In this document: positions 16,074 through 22,364 of the stretch, one piece after another
Position numbering within the stretch: position 1 is the first letter of the stretch
Layout of the letters: each line of letters opens with the position of its first letter
Source: a virus
Virus record (IMG/VR): IMGVR_UViG_3300032245_000750
Span: 1 to 36,542 of that record
Strand: one strand, 5' to 3'
DNA: 36,542 bases
The notes under the pieces: generated by a model
Databases searched by the model: none
What the model was told of the DNA's origin: nothing
What the model saw: the letters and a program-made list of their open reading frames with translations, nothing else
Made by a program: the position numbers and the translations under genes

Positions 16074-16886
16074 TTAGAAAGGAACATTATCTTCTGGTTG
16101 TTCTTCCGATACATCAGATGCGGTAGGAACTTCTTTTTCATTTGCCTCTGCCCACAAGCGTTGTGCTTCTGCCTTTGTAGCAAGGTCACGCTTTGAGATT
16201 ACTCCTGTGTCTCCGAATGGCTTTGGTTGCCAAGCGTTAGCCCAGTAGTTAAGGTCAGCACATTTCTTTGTGCGGTCGGGAGAACGAAGTGGAAGGGCTG
16301 ACAAAGGAGTTCCCTTGGCATCTCCAAATGGAGCAACTACATCTGTGCTTCCCTTGCCTTGTGTGGTCTTTTCTGCATTTGGGTTAGGAATGTATTTAGT
16401 GTTCTTTGCGTTTAGATTTGCGTAAGTTTTAGCAGTAGCAGGTGACTCAACACGATTAGTTTCTGCGTCATCGTCTTCAGTTGCAACACCAGCCACAGAA
16501 GCCAAAGAATACCTGCGAAGATAAGAATAGATAGACCCAGCGTTTTGACCAGAGATTCCCTTTTCACAAGGAATAAGAGCATCTGAACTAACTGAACCAC
16601 CTTCATTGTGAATGATGATTGTTCGGACTCCGACTGATACCAAGTCTCCGATTGGCATTTGTAAGATTCCGAGTCCGTGCTTTGAAAATAACGGCTTAAG
16701 GGATTCAAGGTGTGCTGATAGGGAAGCATATTTGTTTTTGTGAAACGGATTGGTTGAGTCTGCAATGATGTCCTTAGTTTCAGCAATAACTTTAATTAAG
16801 GCTTTGTTTAATGCGACTTGTTGTTCTGGAGTATTTTGGTTCATAGGATTATTGTTAATAAAAAGTTGATTAAGATTAGTGTTCAT
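16074..16886 (-). CDS. erf: ERF-family single-strand annealing protein
   Basis: The product has 270 residues. NPFHKNKYASLSAHLESLKPLFSKHGLGI (about 46-74, quoted by ends) and the block GSIYSYLRRYSLASVAGVATE with the acidic EDDDAE just after it are diagnostic of the ERF superfamily. These ring-forming proteins anneal complementary single strands and mediate phage recombination and circularisation. The C-terminal third is low-complexity and ends in the acidic tail EEQPEDNVPF, similar to the SSB-like acidic tip. Its natural partner is the RecE-like exonuclease at 19946-20737 in the same operon. The first ATG is used; a second at 16844 is possible. An RHH regulator gene lies directly upstream. Confidence 0.9.
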   Translation of the reverse strand: MNTNLNQLFINNNPMNQNTPEQQVALNKALIKVIAETKDIIADSTNPFHKNKYASLSAHLESLKPLFSKHGLGILQMPIGDLVSVGVRTIIIHNEGGSVSSDALIPCEKGISGQNAGSIYSYLRRYSLASVAGVATEDDDAETNRVESPATAKTYANLNAKNTKYIPNPNAEKTTQGKGSTDVVAPFGDAKGTPLSALPLRSPDRTKKCADLNYWANAWQPKPFGDTGVISKRDLATKAEAQRLWAEANEKEVPTASDVSEEQPEDNVPF

Positions 16887-16907
16887 TTTTATAGGTGTAT
16901 GACATTT

Positions 16908-17078
16908 TTATTTATTGTCAACTGCTTTTTCTAAAACAATGCGACAAAAATTAGACCGAGTTAATCCAACATTTTTTGCACATAATGTTATTGACTTAAG
17001 TAATTTAGAAGGCAAGCGAAGCGTAAGCATATCTTCAGATGTCTTAATGTTTCGTTTAGATAGTAATTTTGTTTTCAT
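16908..17078 (-). CDS. Ribbon-helix-helix regulator
   Basis: A 56-residue reading frame, short but well formed. EDMLTLRLPSKLLKSI followed by NVGLTRSNFCRIVLEKAV matches the ribbon-helix-helix fold: a beta strand with alternating polar residues (MLTLRLP), a first helix, a turn with G-T-R, and a second helix. The basic N-terminus (MKTKLLSKRN) is also typical. Such proteins are dimeric repressors that insert the strand into the major groove. It stands first in the unit RHH-ERF, 37 bases downstream of a TTGACA-GTAATAC element, and so may control its own unit; a target site cannot be proven. Confidence 0.7.
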   Translation of the reverse strand: MKTKLLSKRNIKTSEDMLTLRLPSKLLKSITLCAKNVGLTRSNFCRIVLEKAVDNK

Positions 17079-17114
17079 AGGTTAAAAACCAGAGAGTGCG
17101 ACAAAGGTATTACT

Positions 17115-17120
17115 TGTCAA
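17115..17120 (-). promoter_or_regulatory. TTGACA box of conserved element B
   Basis: On the minus strand TTGACA is followed by AGTAATACCTTTGT. The same arrangement, TTGACA then GTAATAC, occurs before the 22365 gene and before the histone-like gene. It lies in the leader of the RHH-ERF unit. It may be a -35 box, a repressor site, or both; no good -10 box is found at 16-18 bases. Confidence 0.45.
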
Positions 17121-17134
17121 GCGACAAAATGAAA

Positions 17135-17162
17135 GGGGAGGCAAGATTTCTCCTGCCCCCCC
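17135..17162 (-). promoter_or_regulatory. GC-rich leader hairpin
   Basis: GGGG-A-GGCA at 17135-17143 can pair with TGCC-C-CCCC at 17154-17162 with one mismatch and a ten-base loop. It sits between the strong promoter at 17202-17231 and the RHH gene. On the minus strand it is followed by a T-containing run (TTTCATTTT), so attenuation is conceivable, but the T tract is interrupted. Confidence 0.4.
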
Positions 17163-17201
17163 AGTTGTTATGCAATCAACCCAACCACAGGTTGAAAATA
17201 A

Positions 17202-17231
17202 AATATAAACTTTGTTTAACTTGCTTGTCAA
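17202..17231 (-). promoter_or_regulatory. Sigma70-like promoter for the RHH-ERF unit
   Basis: On the minus strand TTGACA (17231-17226) and TATATT (17207-17202) are separated by 18 bases. This is the best sigma70-type promoter in the early region. It overlaps the end of the helicase loader gene and points to the RHH and ERF genes, which begin about 125 bases downstream after a leader containing a hairpin and element B. Confidence 0.6.
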
Positions 17232-17899
17232 GTGCTAATACCAACAATGTTAAAATAATCTTTGAAGCGTCTAATTAGGGCTACACCTGTTTCCTTGTCC
17301 CGATTTTCAAATCGCTCAAGGAGAGCAGTTCCGTTAAAGTTAGTTGAGATAATTGTAGCCCTGCGAGCGGTTGTTCTCTCGTCTATAACACTAAACAGGT
17401 CAGAAGCCATACGAGATGTAAGACGCTCTTTTCCAAAGTCATCAAGGATAAGAAGTTTGCACTCGATTAGGTTGTCTATGGTCTTTGCGTGACAGCGTTT
17501 GTCAAAAGACTCCTCAATCATTCCCTCGAGTTTACGCATTGTAAGGAACTGAAAGTCAAGTTGTCTGTCATTCTTTGCTTCCTCTTCCCAGAGCCGTCTA
17601 ACGACCTCCCAAACTCCACGAGTCTTTCCTACACCAGTCTGTCCGTGGAACAACAGTCCACACTTGTCCCCATCTGGCTTCCAGTCCAAAGCGTCTTGGA
17701 CTCTAGAATGTAGTCTTGTCTTATCTGTATCCCTAAAAACAAGTGGCATCGAAGGAGGAAAAAAACTATCTGTATATCCATTAGACCCAATACGCTCCCT
17801 GTCCATATGCTCTCTACAATGATGCCAGCGAACAAGAGAACCATCTTGTCTGGCTAGTAAAGCCCCCCGCTTTCCACAATGGCAAGCAATGTCACTCAT
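17228..17899 (-). CDS. DnaC/IstB-like helicase loader ATPase with zinc-finger-like N-terminus
   Basis: With the ATG at 17899, which overlaps the upstream stop as ATGA, the product has 223 residues. CHCGKRG near the N-terminus with HHCREH about 20 residues later offers a zinc-binding set. GQTGVGKT (about 86-93) is the Walker A motif, LLILDDFGKE the Walker B, and STNFN the sensor 1 of the DnaC/IstB branch of AAA+ proteins; the arginine-containing ALIRRFKD follows. Such proteins load the replicative helicase at an origin. The initiator-like gene at 19269-19949 carries iterons, so the pair resembles lambda O and P in logic. No phage helicase is visible, so a host DnaB would be the partner. Confidence 0.85.
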   Translation of the reverse strand: MSDIACHCGKRGALLARQDGSLVRWHHCREHMDRERIGSNGYTDSFFPPSMPLVFRDTDKTRLHSRVQDALDWKPDGDKCGLLFHGQTGVGKTRGVWEVVRRLWEEEAKNDRQLDFQFLTMRKLEGMIEESFDKRCHAKTIDNLIECKLLILDDFGKERLTSRMASDLFSVIDERTTARRATIISTNFNGTALLERFENRDKETGVALIRRFKDYFNIVGIST

Positions 17900-18774
17900 A
17901 GTCCGCACATACCCTCGCACTCTGAAGTGAAGTCCCATTCCTGTTGTCCTTTGTCTGTATCTGAATCAAAATCTATTTCTGATATAGGACGGCAAGATGA
18001 ATGAAGATATACCTCCATTTTCATATCTGTCTGCTCTGTCTTATACATTTGACGAATAGTTTTATCAAACTCAATTGCTTTCTTAAAATGCTCTGGGTCG
18101 TCATTTCGTAAGCGTCTCCACTCATCGTCAGAGTGAAATGGACAATAATAACAAGCAGAGCGAGGAGGTTCTGGATAGTTATTTCTTTTCATCCATTCCT
18201 TGCAATGAGCACGAGTCATCTTTTTTTCTACTAATACCCATCTATGTTGAGTCCATTTGTTACTAGGCAACTTCATTCGTTGCATCTCATCGTATGAGAT
18301 TCCAATCCATTGTGTAACAGTTACTTCTTTCTGTGCGTGAGTTATCCCGCAACGCTTTTTTATTTCTTTGAGAATAGGTGCTACTTTATAATCAGCAGTA
18401 CAAGTTCTTCCAATAGCCGCAGTTACTTCCCCGCTTGGTTTAATACCAAACAAAGGAATTAAACGCCTCATAGATTTAAGCCCTGTCTTTTTTCGGTAAA
18501 CTATTTTAAGACTATCTTCTGTTAAGTTTCCTTTTGTGACCCGATAAATAGGAAATGGATACGGGCATTTGTTAATCTCTTGCTCTAAATAGTCTAACCA
18601 AGTATAAACACTAGTAGGTTCTGCTTGTGTATCTGCAAATACAGCAAAATCAACACGAGGAGTTATTTCACCTTTAGCCGCCATAAGAGCCATTGTTGAA
18701 GATTGAACCCCTGCACCTAAATTAAGCACATTCCATTTTGTGTGCGGTGGTGGGTCAAAAAATGAATTGCTCAT
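17896..18774 (-). CDS. PP-loop / PAPS-reductase-like protein
   Basis: The product has 292 residues. LNLGAGVQSSTMALMAA near residue 16 is the pyrophosphate-binding loop of the adenine-nucleotide alpha-hydrolase family in the form common in phages (LGAGVQS). VFADTQAEPTSVYTWLDYLE follows, then a cysteine-bearing GRTCTADYKVAPI and CYYCPFHSDDEWRRL. The family includes sulfate-assimilation PAPS reductases and DndC of DNA phosphorothioation; phage members have no settled function. The cysteines could hold a metal or iron-sulfur centre. It sits between a small unknown gene and the helicase loader, overlapping both, so it belongs to the DNA-metabolism operon and a role in DNA or RNA modification is a reasonable guess. 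Confidence 0.8.
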   Translation of the reverse strand: MSNSFFDPPPHTKWNVLNLGAGVQSSTMALMAAKGEITPRVDFAVFADTQAEPTSVYTWLDYLEQEINKCPYPFPIYRVTKGNLTEDSLKIVYRKKTGLKSMRRLIPLFGIKPSGEVTAAIGRTCTADYKVAPILKEIKKRCGITHAQKEVTVTQWIGISYDEMQRMKLPSNKWTQHRWVLVEKKMTRAHCKEWMKRNNYPEPPRSACYYCPFHSDDEWRRLRNDDPEHFKKAIEFDKTIRQMYKTEQTDMKMEVYLHSSCRPISEIDFDSDTDKGQQEWDFTSECEGMCGL

Positions 18775-18989
18775 TAGTAGGTTTGTTCAGATGTTTGCCA
18801 GCCATAATTAGAAACATAGGCACGAACAAACACCCTATGTTTACCTGTTTCGTTTATTTCGTTTACGGAAACAGAGTAAAGTTCATTCTCGAACTTGTAG
18901 CCGTTTTTCATTTGGTTGTTCTCAATGAGATTAACCGCAATGTTTGATGCCCAAGAATCAAAGCCAAGTCTGTTGATTGCGTGTTCCAT
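18774..18989 (-). CDS. Unknown small early protein
   Basis: The product has 71 residues. The N-terminal helix (INRLGFDSWASNIAVNLIENNQ) is followed by beta-rich sequence ENELYSVSVNEI and HRVFVRAYVSNYGWQ. No known family or membrane segment is seen. It overlaps both neighbours by one base (TAATG-type junctions), which supports it as a real gene of the operon. Confidence 0.5.
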   Translation of the reverse strand: MEHAINRLGFDSWASNIAVNLIENNQMKNGYKFENELYSVSVNEINETGKHRVFVRAYVSNYGWQTSEQTY

Positions 18990-19279
18990 TAGTCGTTGTA
19001 TTCTTCGATTGCTCGCTCAATAATTAAGTTATAAAACTCATTGTCAATGTCTCTTGGTTCGATAGCATAATCTTCTTCAGATGAAATGCTTTTAATGTCG
19101 ATTGTTTCTGGGTCAATCTCTCTGGAGTAATGTTTAAAAACATAGAACTCACCACCCCTGTCTCCGTTGTATGAGTCGTCAACGGAGCGTTCGTCATAGT
19201 CAACTCCTACGACATAGCATACTCCTTTGTAATCTATGGTTAACTCCATATCTGGTGATTTATATTTTTTAGAACTCAT
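18989..19279 (-). CDS. Unknown acidic early protein
   Basis: With the ATG at 19279 the product has 96 residues. The open frame extends further upstream, but that part lies over the initiator gene in another frame and looks non-coding, so I use the internal ATG, which gives an 11-base overlap with the upstream gene. The protein is very acidic (DYDERSVDDSYNGDRGGEFYVF, SISSEEDYAIEPRDIDNEF). Acidic small phage proteins may be DNA mimics or partner inhibitors, but nothing specific is seen. Confidence 0.5.
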   Translation of the reverse strand: MSSKKYKSPDMELTIDYKGVCYVVGVDYDERSVDDSYNGDRGGEFYVFKHYSREIDPETIDIKSISSEEDYAIEPRDIDNEFYNLIIERAIEEYND

Positions 19280-19949
19280 TGTGGTCTTGTGCTGATAATG
19301 GTTGTTTTTGGTTTTGGTTGGAAAAATTTCTTGGCTCGAATAGTCCTGTCCACCCGTTTGTAATACTATGGTTGATGCTGTCAATAGATTTCTTTTCTCC
19401 CCATAAAATAAATTGCTTCCATTGAAGTTTAATAGAAGTTGGCTTAAGTTGCTTCTTAATCTCCTTACGATACTCAATCCATTTAAACCAAGCGTCTTCA
19501 AATGACTTTGATGAAAATGGTAAAGAACCTACGATTGGAGCAGAGTTCCTTGTATCTTTATCTTCTTTATTATCTTCTTTATTATATGTAGGCAATTTTT
19601 TGCCACCCCCCGTGGCAATTTTTTGCCTAGGGGTAGGCAATTTTTTGCCACCCCCCTGCACGACTAAAGCGTCCAGAAGGGCTACCTTTTCGACAGTTCT
19701 GATAATTCGTCTTCCGTCCTGCTCTAAACGAACTATCAGTTTATGGTCGTCTAACTCCTTCAAAAGATTGCGTATTTGACGCTCTGCTAGCCCCAAGGAG
19801 CGAGCCAAGTAGCCGTTTGAGGCATAACATCCGTCCTCATTATCAAGTGAGTCTATAATGCCATACACGAACTTGGCGGTAGGAGAAAGCGTTTCGATTT
19901 GGAAAACCTCTTTAGGTATCCATACGCCTGTAAAATTAGGATTGTTCAT
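19269..19949 (-). CDS. Replication initiator-like winged-helix protein
   Basis: The product has 226 residues. Residues about 20-75 form a winged helix: LSPTAKFVYGIIDSL, YASNGYLARSLGLAERQIRNLLKEL described by its ends, then the wing LIVRLEQDGRRIIRTV. This is the N-terminal domain pattern of phage replisome organisers. A middle linker contains GGGKKLPT twice, encoded by an iteron array. The C-terminal part has AWFKWIEYRKEIKKQ and LQWKQFILWG, resembling DnaA/DnaD-like helical tails. The DnaC-like loader lies downstream in the same operon. The stop overlaps the next start and the start overlaps the exonuclease stop by four bases. I infer that it binds the iterons inside its own gene, as lambda O does. 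Confidence 0.7.
   Translation of the reverse strand: MNNPNFTGVWIPKEVFQIETLSPTAKFVYGIIDSLDNEDGCYASNGYLARSLGLAERQIRNLLKELDDHKLIVRLEQDGRRIIRTVEKVALLDALVVQGGGKKLPTPRQKIATGGGKKLPTYNKEDNKEDKDTRNSAPIVGSLPFSSKSFEDAWFKWIEYRKEIKKQLKPTSIKLQWKQFILWGEKKSIDSINHSITNGWTGLFEPRNFSNQNQKQPLSAQDHNEF
19551..19590. promoter_or_regulatory. AT-rich segment beside the iterons, possible DNA-unwinding element
   Basis: About 40 bases made almost entirely of A and T, with three TTATCTT/TTCTTTATTA-type pyrimidine runs on the plus strand, lie directly beside the iteron cluster. In iteron origins the melted region is a similar AT-rich stretch next to the binding sites. The purpose is inferred; the segment is also coding for NKEDNKED in the initiator-like protein. 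Confidence 0.5.
19591..19649. repeat. Three iterons GGCAATTTTTTGCC, putative replication origin
   Basis: The 14-base unit GGCAATTTTTTGCC occurs at 19591-19604, 19614-19627 and 19636-19649, all in the same orientation and exact, with start-to-start spacing of 23 and 22 bases, close to two helical turns. The first and third copies share a longer 24-base identity including a following run of C. Each unit is nearly palindromic (GGCAA/TTGCC). They lie inside the replication initiator-like gene, beside an AT-rich segment, as lambda iterons lie inside gene O. Confidence 0.75.
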
Positions 19950-20737
19950 AAAGTGATTTCAACAGGATTTTCGGAATAGGCAGGATAAACTCCTGTCGCT
20001 TGGCAAACCCAAAAACTATCAAGTGCATTATCCCACACCTTAAACGCATTTGCTAAACTATCCTTGTTGATAGTGTAAATCCCAACAGCAAATGGTGGTT
20101 CTTTTTCAATAGCAATGAAGTAAAAAGCATTAACAGGTTTTCCAGCATTTTTTAATAACCAAGAATAATGAACTTGTTGCAGGGCATATCCCCTGTCCCA
20201 GATTGCTTTGCGAAAACCTGCAGGAGATGCGTCCTCTGCTGTTTTTAAATCTATCACAATACCATCTTTCTCATTGTAGCCGTCTATTAGTCCTTTCAAT
20301 CTAATGCCGTGATTTGTTCCAAAAACTGCAAACTCTTTATTGGTCAAAGACTGAATAAGACTACCAGCAAATCCATTTGACATAACAGAGTCAGTCATAC
20401 TGATAATTTTGCTATGTTCTTCGCTGTCCAAAATAATTTTGCCAGCGTTTGCTAAAGCAAACTCTTCATTGTAGGCACGACCCTCTTTAGACCTGCCGTC
20501 CACTTTTTGTTTGACGGCGTAATGTTCTTCTGGGTTGTCCTGTAAAACTTTAGCGTGAAATGCAGTTCCAAATTGCATCGCCCTGCTTGGCTCTCTTGTG
20601 CTTTCGGTTGATGCAAGGTAGTGTGCTGGTGAAATTAAAAACTCCTTAAGAGACGATTGAGAAAGACCTGTTGCCTTTCGGTATTCAGTTTCAGTAATGT
20701 TTGTGATAACAGCAGGGTCTGTGTTCATAGGGTTCAT
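19946..20737 (-). CDS. RecE-like PD-(D/E)XK exonuclease
   Basis: The product has 263 residues. LSQSSLKEFLISPAHYLA near residue 24 and MQFGTAFHAKVLQ near 54 are the N-terminal helices and the GTAxH motif of the RecE/exonuclease VIII group; RLKGLIDGYNEKDGIVIDLKTAEDASP, given by its ends, supplies the D and D-x-K catalytic core; QQVHYSWLL is the following Q-x-x-x-Y motif. Such enzymes degrade one strand from double-stranded ends to give a 3-prime tail for annealing. Together with ERF it forms a recombination pair like RecE/RecT. Start at 20737; ATG codon 4 is an alternative. It overlaps the initiator gene by four bases. Confidence 0.85.
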   Translation of the reverse strand: MNPMNTDPAVITNITETEYRKATGLSQSSLKEFLISPAHYLASTESTREPSRAMQFGTAFHAKVLQDNPEEHYAVKQKVDGRSKEGRAYNEEFALANAGKIILDSEEHSKIISMTDSVMSNGFAGSLIQSLTNKEFAVFGTNHGIRLKGLIDGYNEKDGIVIDLKTAEDASPAGFRKAIWDRGYALQQVHYSWLLKNAGKPVNAFYFIAIEKEPPFAVGIYTINKDSLANAFKVWDNALDSFWVCQATGVYPAYSENPVEITL

Positions 20738-21027
20738 AATGCGTTAATTTTGTTTTGTAATGATTTGATTTGTTCTGTCATTTCTGTCCTTGCAAGAGCA
20801 GACAGATTATCCTTTGTTAGACATTCAAATCCGACTTCGTTGATAGAAGCAATCGGATAGCAACCCTTAATCGCTACGCTGTTAGACTCCCTGTATTTAA
20901 GCCAGAAATCAACTTGTTCAAAAGCAAGTGTGGCTGTGTTGTGTGTTGTTGTGACAACGCAAGGTTTGTCCTTTGTAGTCATTGCAACAACAACTATGTA
21001 ATTAGTGTATTTGTTTTGTGTGTTCAT
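20734..21027 (-). CDS. Unknown early protein
   Basis: The product has 97 residues. A beta strand-rich start (YIVVVAMTTKDKPCVVTTT) leads into a helix (ATLAFEQVDFWLKY), a second strand region (SVAIKGCYPIASI) and a C-terminal coiled-coil-like helix (TEMTEQIKSLQNKIN). I do not recognise a family. Its leader on the minus strand is AACCACAACACATATG, related to the AACCACAATG leaders of the plus-strand genes. It overlaps the exonuclease start by four bases. Confidence 0.5.
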   Translation of the reverse strand: MNTQNKYTNYIVVVAMTTKDKPCVVTTTHNTATLAFEQVDFWLKYRESNSVAIKGCYPIASINEVGFECLTKDNLSALARTEMTEQIKSLQNKINAL

Positions 21028-21038
21028 ATGTGTTGTGG

Positions 21039-21227
21039 TTATTTGTTTCCTAAAATGTATCCAGCAATACCAGCGTCAAGAGTCTTTCGACCCCCATTGT
21101 GCGTATTGACGGCTTGAATGATTTTCTTCTCAACATACCTGTCAAGTGCTTCGAGGAACTTCTTGCTTGTTCTCTTTCCGTTCACCTTAACAAGTTTCTT
21201 AACTGCAGTGTGTTTAATGTAGTGCAT
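21039..21227 (-). CDS. Small basic protein with histone-fold-like pattern
   Basis: With the ATG at 21227 the product has 62 residues; an in-frame GTG at 21248 is possible but less likely. The order helix (IKHTAVKKLVKV), loop with R-T-S (GKRTSKK), long helix (FLEALDRYVEKKIIQAV), loop with GRKT, short helix (LDAGIAGYI) follows the histone fold: archaeal and bacterial histones have a similar R-(V/T)-S at the start of the long helix and a similar RKT or RST in the second loop. The long helix is about five residues shorter than in archaeal histones and closer to bacterial ones. It stands between element C and the exonuclease unit and is probably DNA-binding. The assignment is by motif pattern only. 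Confidence 0.55.
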   Translation of the reverse strand: MHYIKHTAVKKLVKVNGKRTSKKFLEALDRYVEKKIIQAVNTHNGGRKTLDAGIAGYILGNK

Positions 21228-21258
21228 AGTGGTTGATTGCAACTTCACAATAACAGAT

Positions 21259-21274
21259 GTATTACCTATGTCAA
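21259..21274 (-). promoter_or_regulatory. Conserved element C (TTGACA-TAG-GTAATAC)
   Basis: On the minus strand TTGACA (21274-21269) is followed after two extra bases by GGTAATACATCTGT. It lies 42 bases before the ATG of the histone-like gene and shares the TTGACA-GTAATAC core with the elements at 17107-17120 and 22314-22327. It may be a promoter or an operator of the early genes. Confidence 0.45.
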
Positions 21275-21642
21275 CATTTATTTTTTCTTCGTCTTTCTCG
21301 TGCCTTCTTGTTTCTGGCTATTCGCTTCTCGTCTGGACTTTTATGGCTTGGGTGGATTTCCTGTCTTGGATTATCAGTAAAATTCACCCAATAATTTTTG
21401 ATTTGGTTAATAAAATCTATTGCCGTTGATTTTCGCTTTGCCCTTCGAGCCAGATTAAAAATCTTACCCTCAATGCCGTTGCAATTTCCACACAGCACAG
21501 CCCTAATTCTTCCATTGGTATGGTCGTGGTCAAGACAAGCGACAACGATTGATAAATCAACATCGCACAATCTGCACCTGTTTCCCTGTTCTTTTGCTAA
21601 CTTTTCACGCAAAACAGGTATGTCTTTTGGTTTAAGTTTCAT
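21271..21642 (-). CDS. Endonuclease VII-like HNH nuclease
   Basis: The product has 123 residues. CRLCDVDL, then ACLDHDHTNGRIRAVLCGNCN (the D-H-D-H centre with a following C-x-x-C, described by its ends), and GIEGKI match recombination endonuclease VII of the T4 gp49 type: two Cys pairs bind zinc and the His centre cleaves branched DNA. The tail is strongly basic (NKKARERRRKNKC). In phages this enzyme resolves junctions before packaging. It fits beside the ERF and RecE-like genes. The ATG overlaps the end of the small membrane protein gene by 11 bases. Confidence 0.85.
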   Translation of the reverse strand: MKLKPKDIPVLREKLAKEQGNRCRLCDVDLSIVVACLDHDHTNGRIRAVLCGNCNGIEGKIFNLARRAKRKSTAIDFINQIKNYWVNFTDNPRQEIHPSHKSPDEKRIARNKKARERRRKNKC

Positions 21643-21742
21643 CGTCTTTTTTTGCTACAAATAACCCAAAAACAAAAGAAATAATGTTAATTGCTAAAAT
21701 TGTAGGTATTGCTACAAACAGAAACATAATAATAATTTGCAT
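21632..21742 (-). CDS. 36-residue single-span membrane protein
   Basis: A short open frame on the minus strand encodes MQIIIMFLFVAIPTILAINI and on, one hydrophobic span of about 25 residues ending in the polar tail AKKDDET. It starts 32 bases after a TTGACA box (21779-21774, minus strand) and its stop overlaps the start of the endonuclease VII gene in another frame, so it is probably the first gene of the early operon. The function is unknown; small membrane proteins at this place can be host-takeover factors. Confidence 0.45.
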   Translation of the reverse strand: MQIIIMFLFVAIPTILAINIISFVFGLFVAKKDDET

Positions 21743-21773
21743 AAAATGCCCCTAAATAACACTTGCTTTGGGT

Positions 21774-21779
21774 TGTCAA
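21774..21779 (-). promoter_or_regulatory. TTGACA box at divergent start of early and plus-strand genes
   Basis: On the minus strand TTGACA is followed by ACCCAAAGCAAGTGTTATTT, giving TTATTT-like -10 candidates at 17-18 bases. It also forms an imperfect inverted repeat ACTTG/CAAGT across 21760-21781. The box lies between the minus-strand membrane protein gene and the plus-strand HTH gene that starts at 21797. Confidence 0.4.
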
Positions 21780-21796
21780 GTATGTATTCTGTAAGT

Positions 21797-22306
21797 ATGG
21801 AATACAAATCTAAAGAAGAAAGACTTTCTACGCACCCAACGCAAGGCAAACGGCTTGCCACAAAACTTGAAAAAACAAAGAAAGAAAAAGTAAAAGAAAT
21901 GTTAAAAGATGGAGTGCCCTTGCGGGCTATTGAGCGAGAAACAGAAGTCTCTCGCCCCGCCATTCGTGCCGTCCGCAACGAAATGGAGGATAACAAGGAG
22001 TTTTCACTTGGAACTTGGAAGAAGCAAACGGCTATGACATTGAGCCAAATAGTGTCCAAGGGCGGGCAAAGACTCTTGTCCGAAATCGACAATATACCAG
22101 CAGGACAACTACCACTTGCGATAGCGATTATGACGGACAAAGTGATGTCCCTTCAAGACGCTCCTGTGGTCGTGGTTGAGCACAGGTTAAGGGTTAGTCA
22201 CAACGACATTAACGCATTTTTGACAGGTGAAGTGATAGATTTACCACCAGCCCAGCCAGCCCAGCAAGCCCAAATACCAGAAAACCTTAATCAGAAAAAA
22301 GACTAA
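21797..22306 (+). CDS. Helix-turn-helix protein, possible regulator or small terminase
   Basis: With the ATG at 21797 the product has 169 residues. Residues about 28-58 form an HTH: VKEMLKDGVPLRAIERE, then VSRPAIRAVRNEM. The central part IPAGQLPLAIAIMTDKVMSL and VVVEHRLRVSHNDINAFL is a pattern I associate with phage HTH proteins that follow the same arrangement and are of unknown role. The C-terminus is low-complexity (PPAQPAQQAQIPEN). It reads away from the minus-strand early operon, so a control function is likely. Small terminases also have an N-terminal HTH and similar length, and no other small terminase is recognised in this genome. Confidence 0.55.
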   Translation: MEYKSKEERLSTHPTQGKRLATKLEKTKKEKVKEMLKDGVPLRAIERETEVSRPAIRAVRNEMEDNKEFSLGTWKKQTAMTLSQIVSKGGQRLLSEIDNIPAGQLPLAIAIMTDKVMSLQDAPVVVVEHRLRVSHNDINAFLTGEVIDLPPAQPAQQAQIPENLNQKKD

Positions 22307-22313
22307 AACACGC

Positions 22314-22327
22314 TTGACAGGTAATAC
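22314..22327 (+). promoter_or_regulatory. Conserved element A (TTGACAG-GTAATAC)
   Basis: TTGACA at 22314-22319 followed by GGTAATACTATTGTG. It lies 38 bases before the ATG at 22365 and shares a core with elements B and C on the other strand. AATAAG 17 bases after TTGACA is a weak -10 candidate. Confidence 0.5.
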
Positions 22328-22364
22328 TATTGTGTTAATAAGTGTGTTATGAACTATTAAAACA

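Noticed and set aside
19280-19501. N-terminal extension of the acidic protein at 18989-19279
   Set aside because: The extension overlaps most of the C-terminal part of the initiator gene in another frame and has non-coding composition.
21712-22140. Minus-strand frame of 142 codons opposite the HTH gene
   Set aside because: It is a shadow of the HTH gene; the Ser-rich product has no recognisable features and would cross the divergent promoter region.
22314-22340. Resemblance of GTAATACTATTG to a T7-type phage promoter (TAATACGACT)
   Set aside because: Only TAATAC matches, the rest differs, and no phage RNA polymerase gene is in the window.
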